Part shown: positions 44,679-53,475 of the stretch, piece by piece
How positions within the stretch are numbered: the first letter of the stretch is position 1
Layout of the letters: each line of letters opens with the position of its first letter
DNA from: Desulfacinum sp.
GTDB taxonomy: Bacteria > Desulfobacterota > Syntrophobacteria > Syntrophobacterales > DSM-9756
Assembly (NCBI GenBank): GCA_014359885.1
Contig: JACIYN010000018.1
Coordinates: 178,223-242,222, forward strand
DNA length: 64,000 nucleotides
Reading direction: 5' to 3'
Position numbers and translations under genes: made by a program
Notes under the pieces: model-generated
Seen by the model: the letters and a program-made list of their open reading frames with translations, nothing else
What the model was told of the DNA's origin: nothing
Databases searched by the model: none

Positions 44679-45745
44679 GAGCACCTCTCCTTCCCGGCGA
44701 ATAGTTGATCGATGATCTTGTCTCCGGTGAGAAAATCCCAGCCGCTTTGCCCCCATACCTTCGTCAGACGTCTCTTCATGGTGTCGAAATCGATCAGTCC
44801 GGGTTTCACGAAGCCGAAGGTTCTCGCGGGGTTCTTGAAACTGAGCACCTTCTTGCTCTCCTGCTGAGAGCCAGCAAGCCATCTGGATATTTCATCATTA
44901 CTATTGGCAAGTTGTTCGCTCGCGCGCTTCGGGTGCCGTTTTGCCTTCGGGCACTTGTTCGGCGGATTGTGGACTTGACCGCAATCAAGGCACGTCTTGC
45001 TCTCTTTTCTGCCTAGCACCTTGTTAAAAGAACTAGCGCTGGTGGTCTCTCGCGTTAGTGTCTTCATCTTAACAAACCAGAAGAATTCGAGTGATGCCCA
45101 AGCAAAATCAGCATCTATTGCTTTTGATTCCGGTTTTCTCCACCGCTCCTGGCGAACGTACTTTTTCACTTCCGTAACGTTCAGGTTTGTTATTCGCGGA
45201 TTGACTTTGACAATCTCCACGATGCCGTAATCTTGATGATGCGTTTCTCCCGTCCGACTGGGTTCGTCCGTTGGCTTGAATACCGTCTTGCCGCCGATGG
45301 CCCCGTATTCGGCGATCAAGCGAAGTGTGGCGTCCAGGAGGGCCCATTCTTCATCACAGATCGGACGGAGGGGTGTGAACCGAAGATTGAAAGTATCGTT
45401 TTGTTTGATCTGACCTGTCTTGGTACCGCTATTCTCATCCAAGACTTCAAATCTGAACTTCCGCGCCCAGCCGGTGCAGCCAAATAGTTCACAAACAACA
45501 CAGCGTTTTCCATCTTTGTCTGGACAGCGGATGTGATCAGAAGGATCGCAGGTACCACCGCCCAGACCACGGACCAATACCTCGAACCACCAGCGGATGG
45601 AACCGAGCAGGCCGGTGGTGATCAGACGGTCAGGACCAGTTTTTTCCTTAATCTGGCCGTTCTTTTCTTTAAGTGCGACCGACCCGGTCCACAAGTCCGT
45701 CAATGCCTTGAATTGATAGGTTCGTTCACCATTTGCAGTGGCCAT
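44675..45745 (-). CDS. cmr1: Type III CRISPR RAMP protein Cmr1
   Basis: 356 residues. TDLWTGSVAL and TTGLLGSIRWWFEVLVRGLGG (about 45-65) are the Cmr1 signature, followed by CP...CVVCELFGCTGWARKFRF and EYGAIGGKT. A second Cys cluster (CLDCGQVHNPPNKC, about 255-268) may bind zinc. Cmr1 caps the 3' end of the crRNP. It starts 16 nt after the DUF499 gene, with GAGG upstream, so the CRISPR genes appear to continue the same transcript. Confidence 0.87.
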   Translation of the reverse strand: MATANGERTYQFKALTDLWTGSVALKEKNGQIKEKTGPDRLITTGLLGSIRWWFEVLVRGLGGGTCDPSDHIRCPDKDGKRCVVCELFGCTGWARKFRFEVLDENSGTKTGQIKQNDTFNLRFTPLRPICDEEWALLDATLRLIAEYGAIGGKTVFKPTDEPSRTGETHHQDYGIVEIVKVNPRITNLNVTEVKKYVRQERWRKPESKAIDADFAWASLEFFWFVKMKTLTRETTSASSFNKVLGRKESKTCLDCGQVHNPPNKCPKAKRHPKRASEQLANSNDEISRWLAGSQQESKKVLSFKNPARTFGFVKPGLIDFDTMKRRLTKVWGQSGWDFLTGDKIIDQLFAGKERCS

Positions 45746-45761
45746 GGTTTACCTCACTTTG

Positions 45762-48674
45762 TCATTCCTCCACAGTCCGCTCGATATCTGCTTCGTCCAG
45801 CGGTTCGTCCACGGCATTGCGTAGCCACGATGGGTCGAAACCGGCAGCCGACGAGCCTTCGATTCGGATTCGCACCTTGGCTCCATCGGATTTGTCGGCC
45901 AGGTTCGCGATGGCCGGAAACGCCTTGAAGACCTGTTCCCGAGTGGCTTCGAAGACAAAAGCGACCCGTTTCCTTCGTCCGGAAACATCCGTGCCTGTCG
46001 TGACTGGGCCAGTACCGGTTCCGACACCCCTTCCGGCCACACCTTCTTGGACGCTCGGTGGAGGAACTGCGCCGGTGTCGACAGGGAATGCGCCGGTGGG
46101 TTGGGCCGTCGGGGCTTCCGGGATTGCTTGCGGCATCATAAGAAAGCCGGAATCGAAATCGACTTCGTCATCGGCAATAGAGCGGCCGAGAATCACCTTG
46201 TCGCGATTTACCTGGTACTTTCCATCAGGACCGAGAACAGGACTGCCTTCGCTCGCATAGGCGAAGACGCTTTCCGATACACCTCGAGCGATCCCCTTGC
46301 GCAGGACGGATGCGGATTCCAACCGGGGCGGCGCAATATCCCGGAAAAACGACTCCAGTACATCGGATGCCTTGATGCCCATGAGCGGGGGCTCTCCCTC
46401 GTTTACGGATTCGCCGAGCCGCACTCGCTCGGCGATTTTCCTTGGTGTCACCGATCCGTGAATCCGTGGCGTACCCACACTGGTGAGCAGTTCCATAATG
46501 CGCTCGTGGACGCCGGTTGCCTGAAGCGGACGTCCGCCCCGTTCCACCTTTTCGATCTCCAGTTCGCCGTCCTGAACCCAAGGCAACCACACGGCCGTGT
46601 ACAGCTCCCGAAAGCATGACTCAGCCGCGGCCTGCTCGGTGCGCTTCCTCTCCCGGAGTTGGTCGAGCTGGTCCTTGGTGAGCCGGAGCTGCTGCTTCTT
46701 GGCTTCCACGCGGTCGATGGCCAAGAGATACCGGACGGCACGCCGCAACGCCTCGATTTGTTTCTTTTCCGGTATCGCGAGTCCCAGCCCGTTGCGGAAA
46801 CGCCTGGGACGATCTCCGTACTTGGTCAGATACTCCTTGGCCTGACGTTCCTGCTCCGACTTGCCCTCGGCGGCGAACTCAAGGGGCAGGTAGGCAACGA
46901 GAAAACGGGGGTCCTCATCGGGGATGTCCTGGCTCTTCACCGGCCAGACAATGGCCGTGTGGTGGCCGGCAAGGCGCTCTTCCAGCATTTCTTTGATCCG
47001 ACTTCGGACCGGGCCGTGACCACGAGCCTGAGAGTCCTCGCGGGCAACGGTCTGCTCCGCGTCCTCGATCAGCTTGGTGACATTCGGGTCCTTCTTGAAG
47101 CAGTACCGGACGCCGTCGTAATGCAGGTACAGGCATGTATTACGAAGCTCGGACAAGACGGCTGTGGCCGTGATGTTGTCGAGATCCGGACCGACGCAGG
47201 TCGCAAGGAGTTCATTCTCCGTTACGCCTGGCGGCAGCGTCTCGTCGCTGCCCGAGCCCTCCCGCCTTAACCCGCCAAACGAATACAAAAGGATGGCCGT
47301 GGCGATGCGCGTGGCAGGTCTCACACTGGCAAGCGCAGGGGTTTCGCGGCTCAACCGGTCGTCGATACGTTTCGCCCGGGCGTTCGGTCCGTCGATGTCC
47401 GCCGTGATGACCGGGTCGAAGTCGTTCTGGGCACCCAGCTCTTTGAGCATCTTCACCCGGACATCCACGTCTTTCACCGGCACGTCCCCAGGCCCGAGAA
47501 GCGCCTTTGCTCCGCCGTTCTTCTTGAGGGAATGCATGCAGGAGGCAAGGAACCGCAGCGCGCCGCGTGTCCGCTGGAAAGCATCCACCGCGGTCCAGCG
47601 TTCCCTCATGATGTCGATGAGCGCGGGATGGAATGGATAGGCCGCCCGCATCCGATCCCGCAGCAGCCGGCCTTCCTCCTCGGCTTGCCGGCGTTCCGAC
47701 GGCGTTTCGGCATGAGCCCGCTGCATGCCGGTCACAACGTCCTGATAGGCCGCGGCGACCTCGTCAGCGAGTGTCGGATCGGGGTCGCCTCCCAGAAGCC
47801 GCCGCTTGAGGATCGGGAGAACCTCATCGCCCGAGACCGGTTCCCGGAGTTGGTCCACCCGGGAGGCGAGCTTGTCGATCTCGGCAAGCAGTCCGACATT
47901 GCCCAGGGCCTCCCTGGCGCTCCAGGTGAGGGAATAGACGAGCGCGGCCTTCTCGCTCCCGGCCACCTCGACGGTCAGGTTCTGGAAGAAATCCTTGGCC
48001 TGTCGCTGGAGCGTGGAATCAAGGACGCTGACCGCAGCGGCCCGCTCCATGTATTTGAGCACCTCATCGAGGAGGATGAGAACCGGCCGACCGCTTGCCC
48101 CCTCGGTAAGCAACTTGCGGATCATATCTCCGCCTGGAGACACACGGTCCTTATCGTGCTCGGCGACGATGGGGAAGGCCTTCTCGGGATCGATCTGCCA
48201 GGCGATCCAGCCCCACATGGTCTGGATCGTGCGGCCGTCTTCCAGTGTCTTGCCGTTACGGGCATCGAATTTCTCGCCGTCGAAAACCGCCACGGCCACA
48301 TTGCCGGGCCGGGCGAATTCCTTAGCCTCGGGGATACCGTCCAGCGCCTCTCGCTTTCGCGCGGCATGGAACAGCGCCGCCAGGGTATGCGACTTTCCCC
48401 CGCCGAAGGGCACCCTGAGCTTCAACACCCGGTTGTACCCGGACTTGCCGGAAAGGGATGCCAGCACTTCGTCCAGGAGCCTTCGCAGGTCGGCCGTAAG
48501 GTAGGTCGCCCGAAAGAAGGCTTCCGGGTCCCGGTTGACCACGGGCACGTTGGGGTCACCCGCGGCGATGGCTCCGAGATCAATGGCGAACACCGCCTCG
48601 GTCAGGCTACCCGCTTCCACGTCAGGATGGAGCTTGACCAGGTCGGTCCAGGGACGAAGTGCATGTGTGCTCAC
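45762..48674 (-). CDS. DUF499 AAA-type ATPase of a defence module
   Basis: 970 residues. Walker A is VPFGGGKSHTLAAL (about 88-101) and Walker B is VLILLDEVL (about 196-204). A long helical part with KKQQLRLTKDQLDQLRERKR (coiled coil, about 670-690) and a glycine/threonine-rich linker (about 875-900) lead to a small C-terminal domain. DUF499 proteins are known partners of DUF1156 methylases in bacterial and archaeal defence islands, where they are thought to be restriction-linked motors. It starts at GTG 48674 (GGAGG 7 nt upstream), 53 nt inside the methylase gene. Confidence 0.85.
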   Translation of the reverse strand: MSTHALRPWTDLVKLHPDVEAGSLTEAVFAIDLGAIAAGDPNVPVVNRDPEAFFRATYLTADLRRLLDEVLASLSGKSGYNRVLKLRVPFGGGKSHTLAALFHAARKREALDGIPEAKEFARPGNVAVAVFDGEKFDARNGKTLEDGRTIQTMWGWIAWQIDPEKAFPIVAEHDKDRVSPGGDMIRKLLTEGASGRPVLILLDEVLKYMERAAAVSVLDSTLQRQAKDFFQNLTVEVAGSEKAALVYSLTWSAREALGNVGLLAEIDKLASRVDQLREPVSGDEVLPILKRRLLGGDPDPTLADEVAAAYQDVVTGMQRAHAETPSERRQAEEEGRLLRDRMRAAYPFHPALIDIMRERWTAVDAFQRTRGALRFLASCMHSLKKNGGAKALLGPGDVPVKDVDVRVKMLKELGAQNDFDPVITADIDGPNARAKRIDDRLSRETPALASVRPATRIATAILLYSFGGLRREGSGSDETLPPGVTENELLATCVGPDLDNITATAVLSELRNTCLYLHYDGVRYCFKKDPNVTKLIEDAEQTVAREDSQARGHGPVRSRIKEMLEERLAGHHTAIVWPVKSQDIPDEDPRFLVAYLPLEFAAEGKSEQERQAKEYLTKYGDRPRRFRNGLGLAIPEKKQIEALRRAVRYLLAIDRVEAKKQQLRLTKDQLDQLRERKRTEQAAAESCFRELYTAVWLPWVQDGELEIEKVERGGRPLQATGVHERIMELLTSVGTPRIHGSVTPRKIAERVRLGESVNEGEPPLMGIKASDVLESFFRDIAPPRLESASVLRKGIARGVSESVFAYASEGSPVLGPDGKYQVNRDKVILGRSIADDEVDFDSGFLMMPQAIPEAPTAQPTGAFPVDTGAVPPPSVQEGVAGRGVGTGTGPVTTGTDVSGRRKRVAFVFEATREQVFKAFPAIANLADKSDGAKVRIRIEGSSAAGFDPSWLRNAVDEPLDEADIERTVEE

Positions 48675-51570
48675 TTTCTGGCCTCCGTGGGATTCTCATT
48701 TGTTTCGTTTTCAGGTCTACATCGGAAAGTCTCGCCTCAATCAGCGTCCGCCAGTTAGCGACAAGTTTCTTGAGGGCGGAGACTTCCGCCGGGGTGGTGA
48801 TGATGTTTTGGTGGGACAGGCCGCCGGCCTGTCCAGCGCCCTCCAGGGCGGTCCCGGCCAGGGTCTGGGCGACCAGCCGCAAGCGCTCTCGGTCCGGCCT
48901 CGCCTCGTCGAGAAAGTCATTGAGCTTGCGGGGCTCGTTTTCCAAAAGCCAGAGGATGCGGTGCAGGATGTCGATCAGCGGGGCGGGCTTGCCGTCATCC
49001 TTTGGCAACCCCAGCTTTTCGTCGTCGCCGCGTTCGGCGAAATCCCGCAGTCGGTACTTGCCCTTCTTCTTTTCGACCAGTGCGCGGCTGCCGGACGAGA
49101 GTCCGTTCTGGCCATCCAGCTCGACGTTCTGGCCGTACGTGAAGACGATGGCCTCGCCCGCGTCCATCTCGGCCGCCTTGTAAGCGTAGCGCCAGAGGAC
49201 GTAAAACCGGGTCGGTCCGTCCACCGCGGCAACGCCGCTTCCGGTTACCCCGAAGATCTTTTCGAGAAGCGTCTCCAGCACGACCCCTTCCACCTCGGCC
49301 AGGAACTTCTCAGCCGGGACCTCCTCGCCATTGGCGTACTCCACGCGGGAGAAGCGGGTGAAGGCGCGAAGCCCTGCGCCCACCGCGGCGATAACCAGGT
49401 CCGCGCCGGTGATGCCCATCTTCCAGAGCGAATCGACCCGCTCGCGGACGATTTTCTCCAGGTCTTGACGGACTTGATCTTCATATGAACCTGTCTCAGG
49501 TCCTTCACGCCGCCGGGCTACGAGAAAAATGCTTGAGGCAAGGGCCGCGTCTCCTTGGTGAGCCACTCGAGCCTTTGTTTCGGTAGTAAGAGGCCAGGCT
49601 TCGGCAACCTCATATCCAGCACGCCGAAGCGCATCCACAAGAGTCGCCCACCCGAGGGTGGTCTTGTGGGCATAGACGACGATCAGGATGCCGCCGGGTT
49701 TCGTGACACGATGGGCTTCTCGCAAGGACTGAAACAGGGTGTCCTCGTAATAGTCCCGCGCCTGCTGCTTTCCTCCCTGGCGATAAGCTGCGGCGACGCA
49801 TTCCTTTTTCTTCGGCGTCAGTTGGCCGGCGAAATGTTCAGGGTAGAGAAAACCGATGGTCGGCCGCAGCCAAACGTAACAGACATCGGAAAGCTCCGAG
49901 TAGCTTTCGTTGTCGTAGTAAGGGGGATCGGTAATTACGGCATCGAAGATGCCGTTGTCATATGGCAGTTCAGAGGCGGAACCGCGCACGACTCTGACAG
50001 GGTTACGGAATTGCCCTTCCTGACGGACGGCGGCAGTGATGAAATCAAGCTGGCTCAACGCGTCACCTGAAGCGCCGCCGAAGATATTCACCTCTGGGAA
50101 ATCCCATGTCATTGCAAAGCGTTTCATTGACGTCAGGCTTTCAATTTTCTCGCCAGCATTGTTCCACCTGGCCAACCCGTTGCACCGGTCGGTCAACCGA
50201 CTGACCCATAACCCCAGGTAGGTCGTAATTGCCTTGGCCCGTTCCGGTTCTACTCCTTGGTCAAGCATTTCTTGGTAGGCACGGCGCACTTCCCGGGCCA
50301 TGGTCAGGAGGATGTACCGCTGGCGTGGGGTAAAAGCCTGGCGGAAGGTCCGGATGCCGTAAAGATAGCTGTTTCCAGTCGCGAGCCCCGCGTTGCCGGT
50401 CGGAGGGATCACTTCGTCAAGGCTGCTCGGTCCAAGTTCGCGCTCAATTTCCTCCGCGCGCTTCTCGGCCATGGCTTGATGCTCAGCCTCGATGGCCGCA
50501 AGGGATTCATCGACAAGATAGAACTTCCCTGGGCCGTCGGGATTGAGGGCAATCACGCACATGAGCTGCTGGCCGAAGCCTTTCTCGTCGCCATACCTGC
50601 GGACATAGGGACCATCGAGAGCGGTTTGACAGAAGGGGCATACCGTGGATGATCCAGCGCTCCCGGTGGTCGGATCAAAGCCGAGCGCCGATGCGGACCG
50701 AGCTTCGACCACCTGAAAACGCATGATGCGTCTGCCCATGTCCGGTACCGGTTTCAGCGCGACGTAACCGGAGGATTTTTTTCGCAGCCAGGTTTGGCGA
50801 TAGAGCGGTACGGTTCCTTTGCACTGTGGATTCGGACATGGGATGGTCCGCGTCCAGTAGTAAGCGACGACAGAATACTCGTCGGCTGGCGTTCTATCTC
50901 CATCCCCAAGGGTTCTTTGGATCGCCCTCGGTTGCTTCCGTGCAACCGGTATACGCGCAAGGACGTCGGACACCGCCTCTTGCGTCTTCTTCAGAATGGT
51001 TTTGCCCCATTTCTCGATATCGTCAGCCAGCTCCGCTCCGAATTGCTGTGGGAAGGTGACGGTGCACAATTCGATGAGATAGGCGACCGGATTGAGGTCG
51101 AGAGCATGTGACTCACATCCAAGTCGGGCAGCTTCAATAGGAATGGCCCCTCCGCCTGCAAACATGTCCAGCACCTTGGGACGAGGGGCGCGACCTTCTT
51201 CAATATCCACGACAGTGACCTTCTTGCCGCTCTCTTCGGTCAACCGCTCGGCATGGGCTTCAAGAATGTGCCTCTGGGCTTCCTTAATGACGGTAGGGTT
51301 TCCCGGATACTTGCAGAGCCGCTCGATGAACCTTGCCGCGTTGGCCCGGCCCAGACTCCCCTTCTTGTTGTCCGGCCCGTTTTCCGGAACGAACCGTGAC
51401 GCCGGTACCAATGCCCCGTACACCGCTGCGCGACATGCCACCAAGGGCCGCCGCGCGCGCCACACATGCAAGGTTGAAATGTGCCCCTTAGTACGGGGCT
51501 CACTCGAAGCCGCTTCCCCGACCGAGTTCACGGGCAAAAAGTCTTCTATAAGTCTGCGGTCGTCGGTCAA
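48622..51570 (-). CDS. DUF1156 DNA methylase (adenine-specific type, zinc-ribbon containing)
   Basis: 982 residues. The opening RRLIEDFLPVN and STLHVWRARRPLVACRA are the DUF1156 region. The SAM site is FAGGGAIPIEAARLG (about 137-151). A Cys pattern CPNPQC...CPFC (about 245-325) looks like an inserted zinc ribbon. The catalytic motif is DPPYYDN (about 545), of the N6-adenine/N4-cytosine class. It probably marks self DNA for the module. Helical C-terminal parts may read the target. 15 nt separate it from the small gene before it. Confidence 0.88.
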   Translation of the reverse strand: MTDDRRLIEDFLPVNSVGEAASSEPRTKGHISTLHVWRARRPLVACRAAVYGALVPASRFVPENGPDNKKGSLGRANAARFIERLCKYPGNPTVIKEAQRHILEAHAERLTEESGKKVTVVDIEEGRAPRPKVLDMFAGGGAIPIEAARLGCESHALDLNPVAYLIELCTVTFPQQFGAELADDIEKWGKTILKKTQEAVSDVLARIPVARKQPRAIQRTLGDGDRTPADEYSVVAYYWTRTIPCPNPQCKGTVPLYRQTWLRKKSSGYVALKPVPDMGRRIMRFQVVEARSASALGFDPTTGSAGSSTVCPFCQTALDGPYVRRYGDEKGFGQQLMCVIALNPDGPGKFYLVDESLAAIEAEHQAMAEKRAEEIERELGPSSLDEVIPPTGNAGLATGNSYLYGIRTFRQAFTPRQRYILLTMAREVRRAYQEMLDQGVEPERAKAITTYLGLWVSRLTDRCNGLARWNNAGEKIESLTSMKRFAMTWDFPEVNIFGGASGDALSQLDFITAAVRQEGQFRNPVRVVRGSASELPYDNGIFDAVITDPPYYDNESYSELSDVCYVWLRPTIGFLYPEHFAGQLTPKKKECVAAAYRQGGKQQARDYYEDTLFQSLREAHRVTKPGGILIVVYAHKTTLGWATLVDALRRAGYEVAEAWPLTTETKARVAHQGDAALASSIFLVARRREGPETGSYEDQVRQDLEKIVRERVDSLWKMGITGADLVIAAVGAGLRAFTRFSRVEYANGEEVPAEKFLAEVEGVVLETLLEKIFGVTGSGVAAVDGPTRFYVLWRYAYKAAEMDAGEAIVFTYGQNVELDGQNGLSSGSRALVEKKKGKYRLRDFAERGDDEKLGLPKDDGKPAPLIDILHRILWLLENEPRKLNDFLDEARPDRERLRLVAQTLAGTALEGAGQAGGLSHQNIITTPAEVSALKKLVANWRTLIEARLSDVDLKTKQMRIPRRPESEHTCTSSLDRPGQAPS

Positions 51571-51585
51571 ACCAATATCTCCTTG

Positions 51586-52131
51586 TCAATGGATAATCTC
51601 TTGCGCTTCCTTGATGATTTGATCCAGTTCATCGATAGCGGCCTGAGCCTGATCGATTCGAATGTGCGGCTTGAGTTCAGACAGTTTTTTTGCTCTTTTT
51701 TCGGGCTGTTCGTCTGTTCGCTTTTGCTTGGTGACATAAAGCGCTGTGGCCAACCGTTCCAGGTCGGCAACACCTTTGGCACCGAGCTTATCGGCCACAA
51801 AGGCGATCTTCTTTTCATGCTGCTTTAATGTCTTGGTATAGTTGTTCTGAAGCTTCTCGGCCAAGTCGGTGGGCTTGATGGTGGGGCTGTAGGGCCAGCG
51901 TGGCACCAGCTGAATCAGCCCGTCTGCCCGCAGGCTTGTCAGTTCATCGCGCAGGTCGAACGAAAACGGCCCGTGTTTATACAAGATGAAATCGAACTCC
52001 AGAGGCACCTCCATAAGATGCTGGGCGAAGAAAGCCGCTTTTTGGGCATGGGTCTCCCCGCACCAGCTCCCCTTATCCCTTAAGTTCTGCAACAAGCGCG
52101 TAATCAATGCGGCTCTTTTAAGCCTATCCAT
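51586..52131 (-). CDS. Small helical protein, Panacea/SocA-like
   Basis: 181 residues, charged and helical. ETHAQKAAFFAQHL, FILYKHGPFSFDLRDELTSL and DGLIQLV (about 25-75) recall the Panacea (DUF4065/SocA) antitoxin fold, in which a KxxY(F)...yGP pattern is typical; the match is by eye and weak. The second half is a long helix-rich region. The ATG at 52131 has GGAGG 9 nt upstream and lies within the last codons of the HD gene (8-nt overlap). It could be an antitoxin-like restraint on a neighbour. Confidence 0.55.
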   Translation of the reverse strand: MDRLKRAALITRLLQNLRDKGSWCGETHAQKAAFFAQHLMEVPLEFDFILYKHGPFSFDLRDELTSLRADGLIQLVPRWPYSPTIKPTDLAEKLQNNYTKTLKQHEKKIAFVADKLGAKGVADLERLATALYVTKQKRTDEQPEKRAKKLSELKPHIRIDQAQAAIDELDQIIKEAQEIIH

Positions 52132-53467
52132 TGTTTGTTTCCTCCTTTTTAGGTTCAATTATCTTTTCCCGGTTTTCCTTCAACCATCGTTCTGCCTCAT
52201 TGAAAATACTGCGTTCGGCAAAGACGTAATCCACAGAGAGCACCGGAACGTTATTAAGGACTTCTGAGACAGCCAGGGAGGAGACAATGCGGCCATCGCG
52301 CATACGCACCGGAAAATCGGGTGCGCCGCCTTTCTGAAAATAGCGATCGTGCCGAAACCGGTCGACCTCGAACTCCTTGCCCAAGGCGTCGAAGATCGCA
52401 CGCCCGGCTTCCGGGTTGATTGCCACATCGTTCGGGTTTCTTTCGTATAAGCGTTTGAAATGTTCGCGCCGCACAATTCGACAGGCATGGGAGTGGCCAG
52501 ACGCGTCTTCATCAAAGGCGGCCTTGCGTAACGCAACAGTAACCTCGTTGTCCGTGATCAATAAAAACTCACTGATATCAGTGGGGAAAACACCATCGGG
52601 AAGCCAAGATTTCAGAAAGTCTTTCAAATGGATGTCGTAGATCCTTCGAACAGGGTGAAAATAGACCTGGGAATACATGAAGTACCTGGCGACCATGAGC
52701 GCTTCTGACGACAGGATACCGCCTTCATCTACTCCCAAGGTGGGTTCTCCATCTTCGTTCCCGTCATCAGAGGAGGGCATGGGAAGGATTTGGAGCGTAT
52801 CGATGAGGCGATAATGGTCGAACTTGCCGTACGCCACTCCTAGGTGGTGCGAGTCGCGCAGGAGGTAGTCCATGCGGTCGACCCCGAAGGCGTCTCCTAC
52901 AACGATCTCTGAAAGAATGGCTTCCCAGTCCGAAAACTGAAGATCTTTCGCCTTTTTGGGGCCCACCGCGAGCTTGATGATGTCTTCTTGCCGAAGCGGT
53001 GGGGTCATGTTTTCCCAAATCTGCCTCACTTCCTCGCTGGCGATGATCTCCCGGGTAACTCGTTCGTGGTCCCACCCTTGAGGGAGCAAATCCTCTGCAG
53101 CATGGGAAAAGGGAAGATGACCGATGTCGTGACAAAGGGCCGCCATGCGCAGCACCCTACGCCAGTATCGCAATGCGTCGGAATCCGCTTTCCCCAGGGG
53201 CTCCAGCCGGCTTCGGATATCTTCGGAGACGTTGTCGGGGTTCGTGATGACGTCAAAAACACGGCTTGCTAGCTCCATGACCCCCAGGGAGTGTTCGAAC
53301 CGCTTGTGGGTTGCGCCTGGATACACAAGATACGTCAGCGCCAACTGGTGTATATGGCGCAACCTTTGAAAAGATCTTGAGTTTAGTACGTCGCGTTCGT
53401 GGTTGTCGAGCCTGACGAACACATGAATGGGATCTCTAATCTCATGAGTATGTTTCGGCACCGTCAT
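52124..53467 (-). CDS. HD-domain phosphohydrolase (dGTPase/SAMHD1-like)
   Basis: 447 residues. DPIHVFVRLDNHERDVLNSRSFQRLRHI is the classic opening. The metal ligands are RFEHSLGV, LCHDIGHLPFSHAAE (HD pair, about 109-124) and VGDAFGVDRMDYLLRDSHHLGV. The family hydrolyses dNTPs or related nucleotides; in phage defence such enzymes can drain dNTP pools. It is inside the operon (8 nt after the helicase gene, overlapping the next), so a defence role is likely but not shown. Confidence 0.85.
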   Translation of the reverse strand: MTVPKHTHEIRDPIHVFVRLDNHERDVLNSRSFQRLRHIHQLALTYLVYPGATHKRFEHSLGVMELASRVFDVITNPDNVSEDIRSRLEPLGKADSDALRYWRRVLRMAALCHDIGHLPFSHAAEDLLPQGWDHERVTREIIASEEVRQIWENMTPPLRQEDIIKLAVGPKKAKDLQFSDWEAILSEIVVGDAFGVDRMDYLLRDSHHLGVAYGKFDHYRLIDTLQILPMPSSDDGNEDGEPTLGVDEGGILSSEALMVARYFMYSQVYFHPVRRIYDIHLKDFLKSWLPDGVFPTDISEFLLITDNEVTVALRKAAFDEDASGHSHACRIVRREHFKRLYERNPNDVAINPEAGRAIFDALGKEFEVDRFRHDRYFQKGGAPDFPVRMRDGRIVSSLAVSEVLNNVPVLSVDYVFAERSIFNEAERWLKENREKIIEPKKEETNNG

Positions 53468-53475
53468 CTCCCATA

